Source of the DNA: Haberlea rhodopensis
Lineage: Eukaryota > Streptophyta > Magnoliopsida > Lamiales > Gesneriaceae
Direction of reading: 5' to 3'
Assembly (NCBI GenBank): GCA_907163345.1
Contig: CAJQUN010000032.1
Location: forward strand, 5,122,424-5,186,423
DNA: 64,000 bases
Shown: positions 22,332 to 35,203 of the stretch, one piece after another
How positions within the stretch are numbered: the first letter of the stretch is position 1
Layout of the letters: each line of letters starts with the position of its first letter
Notes under the pieces: generated by a model
The model's database searches: none
What the model saw: only the letters and a program-made list of their open reading frames with translations
What the model was told of the DNA's origin: nothing
Made by a program: the position numbers and the translations under genes

Positions 22332-22413
22332 TTTATTGAATTCTTCAATATATTACAGAGAGAAGTAGATTTTTTCGTCTGCTGAACAAAGAAAATAAAA
22401 TCTCCTTATATAG
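22332..22413 (-). promoter_or_regulatory. Pararetrovirus TATA box and poly(A) signal
   Basis: On the minus strand CTATATAAGG (22413 to 22404) is a good TATA box. AATAAA lies about 70 bases downstream (22337 to 22332). A promoter and poly(A) signal close together after the last ORF is the caulimovirid arrangement that gives terminally redundant RNA. The assignment is from position and motif only. Confidence 0.55.
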
Positions 22414-22599
22414 GAGTAGGACTTCATACTTAAAATAAACTAGTACAGGCTAATAATTACAAACAACCCAACAATAAATAAAAGTAGACGCACTAGACAA
22501 TTATTGACATAATGGACGGTATATAATCCGTCGTACAAACTCTACTTTTATAAAAGTAAAAATTCATTTATTAAAGATTGTCGGCCATTTGTCCGAATA

Positions 22600-23953
22600 A
22601 TGCGAGAATCAGCATCTGCTTTTATAATGCTTTATCTTTATCTTTTGATGTGGATCCCGTAGAACCATTGTCCATCATAGTGGCTTTGAATGTAGCAAAA
22701 ATATCATCAAAAGGAATATTTGGATCTTGTGCATCCTGTAAATCTTCAGAAATTGATTTACCAGACATATTGTCATCATCAAATCTGGTTAATAGATCTT
22801 TCTTCATTGCATCAAGATATTCTTCAATTATCTTTTCCTTAGTCATAACTTCAGATTTCATACGGCATTTTCGAGCAATGTGTTCAAATGGTGAAGGTTG
22901 ATCAAAAGAATTTTTTGAACAATTTTCAGTTTGATATGTAGCAATGGTATCAGCAATAATTACCAAAGTTTACATTCCAAACTTTTGTTTGGTATTTGGG
23001 TCTTCTTTTAACAATTTATCCCAAAATTTTGAATAAAAATTTCTTTTAAGGCAAGGGATTTGAGTGTCAGTATAAGACACTATTGGTGACCATTTCCAAA
23101 TCCAAGGAAAAAAAAATTCAATAAAGAAATAAAAAGATGATATTCCTGTAATACCAGAACATTGTTTCTGTAATTGAATAATTTAGGGGATAAATTAATC
23201 CATTCATTAAAATAAGTTTTATAAATTTCTGATAAAATTTTATGAGTAGTGCCATATATGCCCCACCAATTTATAAACCAATTTTGGATGTCAAATTTAT
23301 AGACCTCAGCACATACTTTAATGAACCAAGAATGTCTTTTTCTTATTGTTTTCATATAAGAAAACTTTTTGAAATGCATCAATATAATCCCAATAATTGT
23401 ATTTAATCATTTGATTATTAGGAAAATCAAATTCCTTTTGTTTAACAGGTGATATGCCCCATTCGGCCAGAGTTATTATCTGTTTAATAATAATTTTGTT
23501 GAATGTAAAATTATCCTTTTGATGAAGAGGATAATGCGTAATTTCGCATGAATTGTTTATGAGTAGATTCTCATAATAAATCATTGACTTATAAGTCTCA
23601 TAAGCAAATGAAGCAATGTCAAGATATCTGCTTATAATTTTTCAGGGTCCATTGTCCCATTTCAAATCAGTATCTTCAAGGAAAAATATAATTTCCTGGG
23701 AATCCTTTCAAATATAATTAGTATGCGATTCATCTTCATCGTTATTAACGATATTTGCATATGATGATGAAGAAGTTTCAGGGATATGACCCTCTTTCTG
23801 TTGTTTAAAGGCAAGAAATTCCTAATATAAAGAATCTTACTGTTGAGATAGATTCTTAGCTATAACCTTACGTAATCCATGTTGAACCAAAATATGCTCT
23901 GGAATATGTTCACGGCCTCCTCGGCCACCCCTTCCTCTATAAGATTTACTCAT
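22600..23953 (-). pseudogene. Caulimovirid second ORF, broken
   Basis: An ATG at 23953 opens a short frame whose N-terminus is Arg/Gly rich (RGRGGRGGR, an RGG-box-like stretch). A stop follows after about 38 codons, then three further open pieces (about 23584-23318, 23382-23080 and 22966-22622) in shifting frames. The last is acidic and rich in D, E and S. Florendoviruses carry a second ORF of unknown function in this position. No catalytic motif was recognised. Confidence 0.55.
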
Positions 23954-23989
23954 TCCTGAAAATATGTTAATTTAAATATTCACGAGTCA

Positions 23990-25310
23990 AAAAGTCTGGA
24001 AGAGAAATTTCTTTCTCCTATTTTATATAAAATATCAAAATCAAAAGGAGCTAAATGCGCTTGCCAACGAGCAAACATTTGTTTGGATACATCGTGTTAA
24101 AAATCTTTATTAAACATAAATTTAGCTGACTTACAATCTGTTTTGATTATAAATTTCTGATTATATAAATCATCCTGAAATTTTAAAATACATTTAACAA
24201 TTGCAAGAATTTCTTTTGCTATGGTTGCATAATTCTTCTGGCTGTCATTCCATTTATCAGAATAAAATCTAATTAAAAATTCATTTTTGAGATATGATCT
24301 ATCTGTTTTAATATACCTCCATAACCAATATCAGAAGCATCTGTTTCAATAATTTATTCCAATTTGGGTTGGTTATCATTAAGCATGATAAAATATTTTA
24401 CCTTTTGTTTAATAGTTTGATTGCCTTGGTATGTTGATTCGTCTAAGGTTTAGGAACTTTTTTAAGTCTATCATATAAGATAGTTGGGTCTTGAGTTAAA
24501 TTTTTATAATAAGCAGAAATATAATTCAGAGTTACTAAAAATCTCTGTAATTGAGTTTTATCAGTTATTTTATCTGGAAATTTAGACGCAAATTCTATAC
24601 TACGAGAAATAAGAATTATATTTCCTTTATTAATATTATGACCTAAAAATCTCATTTCAGTTTGAAATAAGGACATTTTTGGTTTAGATATAACTAAGCC
24701 AGTTTGAATAATAATTTTCTTAAACATACCTAGATGTTTTATATGTAAATAAATTGTTTTGGAATATATTAAAATATCATCTATATAGACGATTATAAAC
24801 TCACTATAAGGAGTAAAAATGTCATTCATAATTTAGTGAAATTCAGATGGTGCATTTTTTAAACCAAAATGCATAACATTCAACTCATAATGTCCTATTG
24901 GAACATTAAAAACAGTTTTATAAGTATCACTTTGATTGACTTGAATTTGCCAATAACCTGATTTCAAATCAAATTTAGAAAATATGATAGAATCATATAA
25001 TCTATCTGATAAATCTTTTTATTAGGAATTGGATGTCTTATCCATTTTAAGACTTTATTTAATGGTTTAAAACTAAACCAATCTGTGTACACCCACGTTC
25101 TTGTTCACTTTTTTTATTAACATAGAAAGCAGTGCAAGACCAAGGAGATTGAGAAGGTTTAATTAATTTTTTCTGTAATAAGGATTCAATTTCCTTTTTA
25201 CATAATTCTAAATATTCAGAGCCATTTGACATGGTCGAGCTTTTGCAGGGATTAATTTTTCATTAAAATCATCCTCATAAGGTAAAGAGATAATATGCTT
25301 TTTTCGATTC
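23990..25310 (-). pseudogene. Caulimovirid reverse transcriptase and RNase H, broken
   Basis: The best-kept piece (24829-24443) carries the polymerase motif YIDDIL and, further on, a typical FLGH segment. Sequence on its 5' side (to about 25310) still shows reverse transcriptase fingers/palm text in broken frames. On its 3' side (to about 23990) are RNase H remnants. The frame is disrupted many times, so no functional enzyme can be made. The domain follows the protease as in Caulimoviridae. Confidence 0.8.
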
Positions 25311-25776
25311 CAAAAAGCATTGGGTGATCACTACAAATTTCTAAAGAAAATTGTTGTGTTATCATTTTAATTTTTTTCCTGTAATTTAGGATTTTGTAAC
25401 TGATCACTTATTGTGATTGTATTAACTTCAAATTTTAAAAATTTTAATTGATGAATTTTATTTTGTAAATGATCAAGAATGATATTAATGTATCTTGGTG
25501 AAGGAGCATCTAAGAATTTAAGGAAAATTGATTTGCCTTCAAAAGTACCACGAATACCTAAATTATCAATATATTTAATGTGATATAATTGAGTAATAAA
25601 TGGAGATCCAAGTATTACTTGGTTTGTAATATCTTTGGCTAATAAAAAGCTAGTTTTTATGTATGTTTGATTAATGCATATAGAAACCTGTGGAAGTTTA
25701 TATTGTATATTAATTTTTGTCCACCAGTGTGGGATAAACTATGAGTTGTTTTGGCGTAATATTTAGTAGGAATTAA

Positions 25777-26286
25777 TCATTCCTGAATAACATTTAAATC
25801 TGCACCACTATCAATAAGTGTTGTAAATGTTTTAGTAAAATGATTATCAATTAATAAAGTAATTTGATTATACCACTTTTGAGAAACTAGAATTTCTAGT
25901 ATTGACAAAAAATCATGTTCTGGTGGTAAATGGAAAGTATATTTTTCTGGAAATTTTGGAGACGTAATTGGAGAAGTAGAAATTTGATTATCTTCTAATT
26001 TAGAAATTCGAATATCAAATAATTTATTTTCATGTTGAAGAAATTTAATTTCTTGTTTAAGATTATCAATCTCTATTATCAAATCATTTATTGATGTAGG
26101 AATATCATTTGATTGTCTTTGTCTTAATAGTTTATAAACTTCTGACATGGAGTAAGAATTATTAGAATTTACAATATTTGTTCTAGGAATATTATTTGAT
26201 CTTGAAGTTGATGTTGAAGCGGAAGGAATATCTTCCATTTGATCAATTAATTTATAACGTAAATCAGGATCTTTAACTAATTTCAA
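25777..26286 (-). pseudogene. Caulimovirid aspartic protease region
   Basis: An open minus-strand frame of 169 codons ends in a retropepsin-like DSGAD motif (about 25810-25796). Its N-terminal half is Ser/Thr/Asn rich with a predicted coiled segment (ELKQEIKFLQHENKL-like heptads). It belongs to ORF1 between the zinc knuckle and the reverse transcriptase. The rest of the protease continues in disrupted frames towards 25500. Confidence 0.7.
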
Positions 26287-26299
26287 AAATTCTAATATA

Positions 26300-27540
26300 T
26301 TGTTATTAGTTAAAGTATTAATATCAAATCTTGGAATTGTGATAAAATTCTATAATATGAATCATTTGATTCATCAGAAATAGCCTTAATACATGATTGT
26401 CTAATGGAACAAGGTTTACAACAATCTGTTTCTGAATGACTAGATTCATTTTATAGGATATGAAGTTGTTTTGATTCATCTGAATCATGTGAATCATAAG
26501 AAGAGTCTGATTCATCATAATTATCAGAAGAGTGTAATAAAATTGTGCTAAGAGCATCTTTAATATTATCAGGAATTTCCAAATTATTAATTTTTTCTTT
26601 CATTTTGCATGTATTAGCATAATGACCTTGATGACCACATCTAAAACAAGTTATATTTTGTTTTTTAGATGTTTTAACTTGTTGTCTTAATTTTTTTCCT
26701 TTCACTTTTGATCTAATCTTTTTTAAGAATATTTTCTCATTTTCTTATAATAAGGGTTTTGAAAAGATATATCTGTCTTAAATGCTTTATTTGTAGAATA
26801 AATCTTATTTTGTGATGGTATCTCCATACCAAAATTTACACAAAATTGACCTAATTGTTTTTTATCAGACAAATTTTGTCTTTTATTTTGTTGATTTAAT
26901 TTAATTTCATTACATAGGGCTATCCTTCTTGGATACATGTCCCTATAAGTTTTCAGTAGGTATATGAATCATAAAGAATATTAATATGATCTTTTCTAAG
27001 ATTCTTTCTAACTCTTTCAGCAAAGAGGTGAGGTAATCCATCAATAAATTTGGATTTCCAATGTGAGCTTTACAATCTTGAAGTTCCATAACTCTATTGA
27101 GAAATGTATCTTTATACCATCTAAAATCAGTTAATGTTTTACATCTTAGATTTTGTAAAAGAGTTCGAATATTTTCATTTTGATCTGAATAACGACCTGT
27201 AAAATGATCAATATATTTACAACTAAAGTGTAGACAACATTTTCTACAATGTTGTTATTTTCTTGTTTTACAGTATTCATAATATCTTCTTTATTAGCAA
27301 GATTTAAATAATGATCCCACCAACCTTTTAATTGACTGGTGAATCCAGCAATGATCATATTTGCAATAGTTTTGTCATTATTGCCATTGCTTTTAGAAAT
27401 AGTAGAATACATTAGCATTCTATGAGCCAAATTATAAATTTGTCCAGAATAACCATCAAGATTCCATTCATAGATATTTTTACCATTATAACTATTATTA
27501 ACAATATACTTTGTTTCTTCATGTAGAGTATCCATAGGAG
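26300..27540 (-). pseudogene. Caulimovirid coat region and zinc knuckle, broken
   Basis: From 27535 downward the minus-strand frame carries a caulimovirid coat-protein-like stretch including the short motif LKGWWDHYL. Degraded frames follow, then a CCHC knuckle (CFRCGHQGHYANTC) near 26650-26609 and an Asp/Ser-rich acidic tail. The knuckle directly after a basic segment is the usual end of the coat domain. Frames change at least twice. Confidence 0.7.
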
Positions 27541-27574
27541 AAGGTCTCCGATAATAAAATATTCTTTGTGTGGG

Positions 27575-28572
27575 TTAATCAGCCCATTTATTTTTTAATT
27601 TATTAATTTGATCGTTAATAACTTGTTTAGAATCTTTATTGATATCTAATTGTTCTTGTAAATCATTGTCAAGAACCGAAACTGATAAATTTAAATTTTT
27701 AAATTTATTATTTAAAAATGTTTCCAACTCAATCATTGATTTTAATTTAAAATCTTTGATTTCAGGTGGAGGTTGTATACTAGGAGTTGCAAGAATAATT
27801 TCTGAAGGTGGTATCATAGATACTGATGGTTGAATTTGATTAATATTTTTGTAATAATTTCAATTCGGTTGTGTAATAAATTAATTTGTTCGGCTAATAT
27901 AATAAGAAAAAGATTTGCATAGTTTTGTTGTTTTAATAATTTATTAATATGTTGACATGTAAGTTGTAAGGTTTCATTTTCTAATATTTTTGAAAATGCT
28001 GAAAATTAAGAATTGTTCATTCTTTTTCGATTTCAAAAGATTGTTGAGGAGGATATAAAATTTTCAAAATATTTCCGTTAGAAAGTTTATATGCCCTTTC
28101 TAATACTTGAATATAGGGTTCAACATATATGGATATAAACCATGGTATAAATGGTATATAAGAATTTTGATCAGAAAAAAATTTATAAAATTCATTTTGT
28201 AACAGAATTTGATTTTCTTTTGAGATATTATCAAAAAATCATTTTCTGTATTGTTCCCATTTAGGTTGATTAAATTCAGTTTTTATTTTTTGCCTGGCAC
28301 TAGATCCAGGACTAAAATCAATTTTGGGTGTATTATTAATAAAAAAAAATTTATTTCTGATTCAGTTATTTATGATTCTTTTAATCCTTTGACTATATTG
28401 TCTGGATTAATATATAATTTACTTATTCTTTCATGATGTAGATTATCAGTTGTATTCAGCACAATAGATGTGGAGGCTCTATGTGGAGAATTATTTATCT
28501 CCATTGGGAAAATATGAGAAAAAGATGCATAGACCTAGATGATTTAGATCTCAAAGATCTAGGTATAGATTC
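27575..28572 (-). pseudogene. Caulimovirid ORF1, MP-coat linker, broken
   Basis: A 80-codon open piece (27817-27575) is rich in K, N, L and D and looks coiled-coil forming. From 27850 to 28572 the frame is broken, and the text corresponds to the stretch between movement protein and coat domain. The SIRE element inserted at 28572/28573. The relic resumes at 48906 after the GATTC duplication. Confidence 0.5.
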
Positions 28573-29666
28573 TGTTAGTTCCGGATTTTAAAGATGACAA
28601 AACAAATCAGATCGGATCAATGGAAATCAGACTGACCAGATCGATCGCTCAAAACAGATCAAGCTTATATGGTATATCGCAAATCAGATCGGATCGATGG
28701 AAATCAGCCTGACCAGATCGAAGCTTCAGATCGATCTCAACCATATCAGATCAGAGCAGTCAAGGCTGAATAAGAATTGTTCTTCAGTCCGAATCATTAA
28801 CGGCTATTTATTGAAGCATTTAATGTTGCAATTAATGCTGAAAAAGACCAAGGACTGAAGATTACCATAAAAGGTAAAAAGACAAAGAAGAGCTTACCTG
28901 ACAGTCGCCGAAAGCATGAACCAGAATGGCAAGCACCTTAAAGAAGAAGACTGTAGCTTACTCAAAGTTTAAGCAGAGTCAAGAGTTGCACATTAAGGGA
29001 AATAATGTCGTTGGTACATGCAACTATATAAGGATGCAACAGAAGAGCTCAAGAAGAGGTCTGATCAATCGAAAAACGCAAAAGAAAGCAAAACAGCACA
29101 AGCTTACAAGCTCAGACATTCTCGAGCTGAAAAATCTTCATAAGCACAAGCATACTGTAATATTTGATCATATTAGGATCATTGTGTGCATAGACTAAAG
29201 TCTATCTTCTGTATTTCGTACTAAGATAGAGATGTGAGAATCAATTGTAACTGTCAGACAGAGTGTGTCTGAACAGATCGAGAGACTAGGAGTTTCAGTC
29301 TGGTAGTGAGGTAAATCCAGCTGAATCGGGTTTGTACAACAGGATTGTATAAATCAAAGTCTTCTAGTGGAATCCTTCCTTAATTGGAAGAAGGGGAGAC
29401 GTAGAAGGATTACACCACCTTCGAACTTCCAGAAACATATTCTGTGTTTTATCATTCTGCATTCGTTTTACTACTCAAGCCATCGAGCCGTTCTTACTAA
29501 TCTAAGAACAGACCGTTCCGCACTAAAACTTTCAGTGGTCTGTTCTACAGAAGAGTTGATTAAGAAACAGATTTCTTTCACTAATCCGAAAGAAATCACA
29601 AGGGATTAATTTTTAATAGGAGTGTTCATTCACGCCCCCTCTAAACACTCCGGACCGATCCTAACA
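28573..29666 (+). repeat. 5' LTR of the SIRE-type element
   Basis: 1094 bp from TGTTAGTTCC to CGATCCTAACA. The U3 region contains a direct repeat (about 44 bp, units near 28605 and 28681) built on CAGATCGGATCRATGG. A TATA box CTATATAAGG lies at 29024-29033. The 90- and 80-codon ORFs inside are LTR sequence, not genes. Confidence 0.93.
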
Positions 29667-29668
29667 AT

Positions 29669-29680
29669 TGGTATCAGAGC
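29669..29680 (+). other. Primer binding site of the SIRE-type element
   Basis: TGGTATCAGAGC, complementary to the tRNA-Met 3' end, two bases after the LTR. Confidence 0.92.
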
Positions 29681-29715
29681 AGGTTGTCTTAATCATCACA
29701 AAGACACTTGAGCTG

Positions 29716-31666
29716 ATGGCATCATTCAACAAAATTCCAATGTTCTCAAAAGAAGACTATGATGATTGGAGAATCAGAATGCAAGCTCATCTGGCAGCAC
29801 AGGATGATGATATGTGGTTCGTCATCACTGATGGACCAATGAAAATTCTGAAAGTCAATACAGCAGCCTCCATTACTGGTGGTGAACCCCAAATGGTCGA
29901 AAAGGACAGATCCCTCTGGACAAATGAAGAAAGAAAGAAAGCAAATCTAGACAACGTTGCCAAAGACATCTTGTTCAAGATGTTGGACAAGAATATGTTC
30001 AGTAAAATCAAAATGTGTTCTACTGCCAAAGAAATTTGGGAGAAAATAGCACAGCTATGTGAAGGGAACGACCAGACCAAAGAAAACAAGCTGACTGTTG
30101 CTCTTCAAAGATTTGAGAGCATAAAAATTTAGATTGGAGAAACTCTAAATGAGTTTGATGAAAGAGTTACTGGTATTATCAATGAACTGAATGGTCTGGG
30201 CAAGGAATACTCAAACAGAGAGATCGCTCTGAAAGTAATGAGAGCCCTGCCAAAAGAATGGGATGTAAAGACCATTGCAATGAGGGAATCTAAAGATCTG
30301 AACAAAGTTGAATTTCATGATCTATTTGCAGGTCTTAAGGCTTATGAGTTCGAACTGATCACCAGAGGTGAAGCAGAGCCATTCATCTCTCAACCAAACA
30401 AAGCACTGGCAGCCATTCCAGACCAGATCACCCCCACAACAGATCGATCTATCGAACAGATAAGTAATGATGCTATGTCGTTATTTATCAAGAAATTTGG
30501 TAAATTTATGTCTAAGAATAAAAAGGAACTTTAAACATTCTCATCATTATAAATCAAGAAGAGACGATGCTGTTAATGATCAGGCTTGCTACAATTGTGG
30601 TAAGACCGGACACTTTATTGCAGATTGCACCAGACCGAAGAAAGAAGAACGTAAAGAAAAGCATCGAGATGACAAGAAAAAGAAGCACTACAAAGACCGC
30701 AAAAATCATGGAAAGTCCCAAAAGGTCCTAGTAGCAGAGGAATGAAACAGCAAGTGGGCTCAGACTGATTCAGATTCAGAAAGCTCCGAATATTCTTCCA
30801 GCGAAAGTGAAGAAGATATTCAATGTCTAATGGCAGACGAAGAAATGAGTCAAACAGACGAGGTATTCGATTTTGACTCAAATGATTTTACACGTGAAGA
30901 GCTTATGTCCGCACTGCAAGACATGGCTAATGATTATAGAATCTTAGTTGAATCATTTGAGAAAACCAAAGCTAAAGATCAAATGGATGAGCACTTCAAA
31001 CCAAGCTGCTCTGAGCTAGGTGAGTGCAATAAACTACAGATCGATCTAAACAAGCTAAAAATCTCTTACGATCAGTTCCATGAAGAAAATAAGAGAATTA
31101 GCACACAAAATGCTAAGCTTTCTCATATCTTCAAAACATGGACAAAATCAAGAGCATCATTGGAAGAATTGCAAGAGGTACAAAGAAATGTCGGTGATGT
31201 CACCGGCATAGGCTTTGATATCAAAGACTGCATCAAAGATGAATCTGAACTGTTGCTGGTAAAGAACAAAATCAAACAAATGGCATTTGTTAAATCCAGC
31301 ACAGTATATGAAACTGAAGCACCTACAATTCAAACGGGAGTCTCCTTCGGGGATCAAGGTTTGAGAAGAGGAATTGGGTACGTTAACCAAGCTAAAGAAA
31401 AGGCACCAGCAAGCTTTGTGTCTATCAGACCAAATCTAAAGGTGCAAGATCTAAGGCAAGGAAGACCATCCAATTACTTTAACTCAAAACCAGTTCAACG
31501 AAGATATAGACTACCTTATAAGAATCAAAGGTTTCCATATCGCACACATTATCACACACAACATCGAAACAGATCAGCTCACAGCACACCAGACACACAC
31601 AAGCCATTAAAGCTGATACAGGTGTGGGTTCCCAAAGGGCTAATCCGTTCTGGACCCAAGTAGGAT
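29716..31666 (+). pseudogene. SIRE gag, broken
   Basis: The ATG at 29716 opens MASFNKIPMFSKEDYDDWR, the typical gag start of this lineage. An in-frame TAG stands at 30130. The same frame runs on (EFDERV, ALKVMRALPKEWDVK) to 30534, where a frameshift occurs. The second frame has the zinc knuckle CYNCGKTGHFIADC (about 30586-30627) in a lysine-rich setting, a TGA at 30743, then an acidic Ser/Asp tract and a coiled segment up to 31663. Three lesions make it non-functional. The length and domain order are otherwise normal. Confidence 0.88.
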
Positions 31667-31689
31667 TGGGTACCAACAATAATTATGTT

Positions 31690-34600
31690 TGATGACAGGC
31701 ACCGAAGTATCCTTTATCAGACTGGTACTTAGACAGTGGGTGTTCTCGTCACATGACTGGAAACGTCGAGCTGCTGTCTGAAGTCACAGAATGTGCTGGA
31801 CCCAAAATCATTTTCGGGGATAACTCAAAGGGTAAGACCGTGGGCAAGGGTAAGATTGTCCATGGTAATATTACTATCAATGACGTGCTACTAGTTGAAA
31901 ATCAATGCTATAATCTAATTAGTATAAGTCAACTATGTGATAATGGTTATGCTGTAGAATTCCACAAACACACTTGCACTGTTAAATCGTCAGACGGTAT
32001 GACCATGCTTGTAGGAATCAGAAATGGAAATACTTATAAGATTAACTGGAAATTTTGCTCAACCTGATAATCCTACTTGTTTCATCGCAAATAATGATAA
32101 TAAACACTGGCTATGGCATAAACGCTTGAATAATCTCAACTTTAAGACTATCTCTAGCCTGTGTAAACATGATTTAGTTGTCGGTATGCCCAAGATCGAT
32201 TTTGCTAAGGATAAGAACTGTGAAGCTTGCCAAATGGGCAAACAGAACAGATCATCCTTCAAAAACAAGAATGCCAAATCCTCCTCACGCTGCTTAGAAC
32301 TATTACATATGGACTTGTTTGGTCCTATACCAATAAGAAGTTTAGGGGGAATGCGGTATACTCTTGTCGTTATTGATGATTACTCACGTTTTACTTGGAC
32401 TATATTTTTGAGCAGTAAAGATCAGACCGATCCGAAATTGATCAAGCTGCTGAAGCGCACTCAGAATGAGAAGTCATCAAGCATAGACAGGATTCGTAGT
32501 GACAAAAGGCACTGAATTTTCAAATCAGAATCTTGAATCCTTTCTAGAAGATCAAGGTATTAAGCATGAATTTTCAGCCGCTCGAACTCCTCAACAAAAT
32601 GGAGTTGCAGAACGAAGGAACAGAACGCTTAAAGAGGCAGCAAGGACAATGCTTGCTGATTCTGGAGTTTCGCAAAAGTTCTAGGCAGAAGCTGTAAATA
32701 CTGCATGCTACACTCAAAATCGGTCTATGATTAACAAGAAGTTGAATCTTACTCCATATGAAGTATGGACTGGTAACAGACCGTCTATCTCTCACCTTCA
32801 TGTATTTGGGTGCAAATGCTTCGTTCACAATAATGGTAAGAATCATCTTACAGCATTTGAAGCCAAATCAGATAATGGAATATTCTTAGGATATTCATTT
32901 AATAGTAAAGCTTTTCGAGTTTTCAATAATCGAACTTTAACTGTAGAAGAATCAGTTCATGTAGTTTTTGATGAATCGTTATGTATTGAGGGTAACAAGG
33001 AATCAATTCAAAATCAGATGGAAAATATCCATCTCGAAGCTAATAGTGATGATGAGATTGTAGCTAACAGGTCAAGAGACAATCCACCGGAACCTGAAGT
33101 ACCAGATAGACCGGATCAAGGCAATGAAGCTCCTTCAGATCGAGCCGATCCGGATGTTCTTAACTCTAATGTTAAAGCAGATGCTGATAATGCTGCTACT
33201 ACTCATCCGTCTGGACCAGATAATCCAGAATCAAGCTATCGATGGACAAAGAGGCATCCACCCGATCTAGTGATTGGAAGTCCTTCTGCACCGATAAGAA
33301 CCAGAGGACAGATGATGGATGAATTCACTCATGCCGCTTTCATATCAAATATGGAACCCAAAAAGATTGATGAAGCCTTGACTGATTACAACTGGATTAA
33401 AGCCATGCAAGAAGAGCTTAATCAATTTGAACAAAATCAAGTCTGGAGTCTAACCCCCAGGCCAAGTGATCTGCCTGTTATTGGAACCAGATGGGTTTTC
33501 AGAAACAAGCTAGACGCAGATGGAGTTGTGGTTAGAAACAAGGCCAGACTGGTGGCTCAAGGATTCCGACAAGAAGAAGGAATTGACTTCGATGAATCTT
33601 TTGCACCAGTCGCCAGACTTGAAGCAATCCGAATATTTCTTGCTTATGCTGCTTTTAAAGACTTCAAGGTATATCAAATGGACGTTAAAAGCGCCTTTCT
33701 TAATGGTAAACTTCAAGAGGAAGTCTACATTGAACAACCTCCTGGATTTCAGAACCACTCATTTCCAGATCATGTATATCTACTGAATAAAGCAGTATAT
33801 GGACTGAAACAAGCTTCAAGAGCCTAGTATGACACTCTGTCTCAATTTCTGCTGAACCATGATTTTCAGATCGGCTCAGTGGATAAAACTTTCTTTAAAT
33901 TATTAAGGGGGAACATACTTTGTTAGTTCAAATTTATGTTGATGATATCATTTTTGGGTAAACCAACCCCAAATTATGCGAGAAATTCTCTAAGCTAATG
34001 CAGGGACAGTTTGAGATGAGTATGATGGGAGAACTTTCATTCTTTCTGGGTCTCCAAGTCAAACAGCTCAGCAATGGCCTCTTCATAAATCAAACCAAAT
34101 ATACCAAAGAGCTTTTCAAGAGATTCGGAATGGAAACTTGTTCAACTGCATCAACTCCAATGAGTCCTTCAATCAAGTTAGATAAAGACGAAGGGGGAAC
34201 AGCAGTTGAAGTATCTATGTATCGAGGACTGATCGGATCGCTCTTATATCTAACAGCGAGCCGGCCTGATATAATGTTCTCAGTCTGTATGTGCGCTAGA
34301 TTTCAGTCAGAACCAAAGCAATCACACTTTATTGCTGCTAAGCGTATTCTGAAATACTTGAAAGGATCTCAGAACGTTGGTCTTTGGTATTCCAAAGATT
34401 CAAACTTCAGCTTAATCGGATATTCAGACGCTGACTATGCTGGATGTAAGATTGATCGCAAAACACCAGTGGAACATGTCAATTCTTAGGTGAAAGATTA
34501 ATCTCTTGGTTTAGCAAGAACGAAACATCTATTGCCACATCTACAGCTGAAGCAGAATATCTTGCCGCTGGGAGCTTTTACGCTCAGATGCTATGGATTC

Positions 34601-34850
34601 AACACCAGCTCAAAGACTATGGCATTCAAGCTGTTGAATCTCCGATATTTTGTGACAACACCAGTGCAATTGCTATAACGTATAATCAAGTTTTGCACTC
34701 TCGAACAAAGCACATTGATATAAGACATCACTTTATTCGAGATCATGTTGGCAAAAAGGAAATTCGGATATCTTCACCAAACCACTTCCTGAGGCTAAGT
34801 TTAATTATTTTCGTCAAATTCTTGGTTTAATAGACTTATCTTGATGTTTT
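31690..34850 (+). pseudogene. SIRE pol (PR-IN-RT-RH), broken
   Basis: Protease: DSGCSRHMTG at about 31732. Gag-pre-integrase: HWLWHKRLNNLNF and CEACQMGKQ. Integrase core: LLHMDLFGP, a frameshifted RSD block near 32500, and RTPQQNGVAERRNRTLKEAA. Reverse transcriptase: [31 protein letters not shown] and YVDDIIFG near 33940. RNase H: YSDADYAG, STAEAEYLAA and FCDNTSAIA, ending near 34830. At least two Trp codons have become TAG (before AEAVNTACY near 32684, and before YDTLSQFLL near 33826). There are frameshifts near 32060, 32500 and 33930-33990, and one near 34485. It is copia pol by domain order and is inactive. Confidence 0.92.
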
Positions 34851-35203
34851 AGAAGTATCTTTCGTTTAGCCTTAAAAGATTGTATGCTGGCACAGATCGA
34901 TAATACAATGATCAGAAAGACACAGACCGGTCCGAATTTTCAAACCGATCTATGTCAAAATTGATGTTATCCCATGATCTGTCTGGTCAACAAATCTTTA
35001 AATAAAATAATTATTTAAAACAGCCCGGACTGATTGCAATTTTAACCGCCTTATCTCTCTTTCATCCTGTCCGTTTATTTTGAATTATTTTAATATCAGT
35101 CATCGAGATAAAGACACGTGTCTTCACCTTTTTACAAATTACTGCTGTCTGCTCTCTACCTCTCAAATATTTTCAAACTCTCCGTACTCTTCATTACACT
35201 CAA

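Larger units (their letters stand above)
22006..28572 (-). mobile_element. Endogenous caulimovirid (florendovirus-like), main part
   Basis: Read on the minus strand the relic shows, in order: movement protein (mostly beyond the SIRE insertion, 48906-49766), coat region, zinc knuckle, aspartic protease, reverse transcriptase, RNase H, a second ORF, then TATA and poly(A) signals. No LTRs or integrase are present, which separates it from retrotransposons. The two-ORF layout and insertion in TA-rich DNA fit florendoviruses of the Caulimoviridae. Many frameshifts and stops make it non-functional. The exact edges in the AT-rich flanks cannot be fixed by eye. Confidence 0.85.

Noticed and set aside
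22578..22901. Plus-strand ORF opposite the caulimovirid second ORF
   Set aside because: It is the shadow of the minus-strand frame 22966-22622, which has the coherent position and composition.
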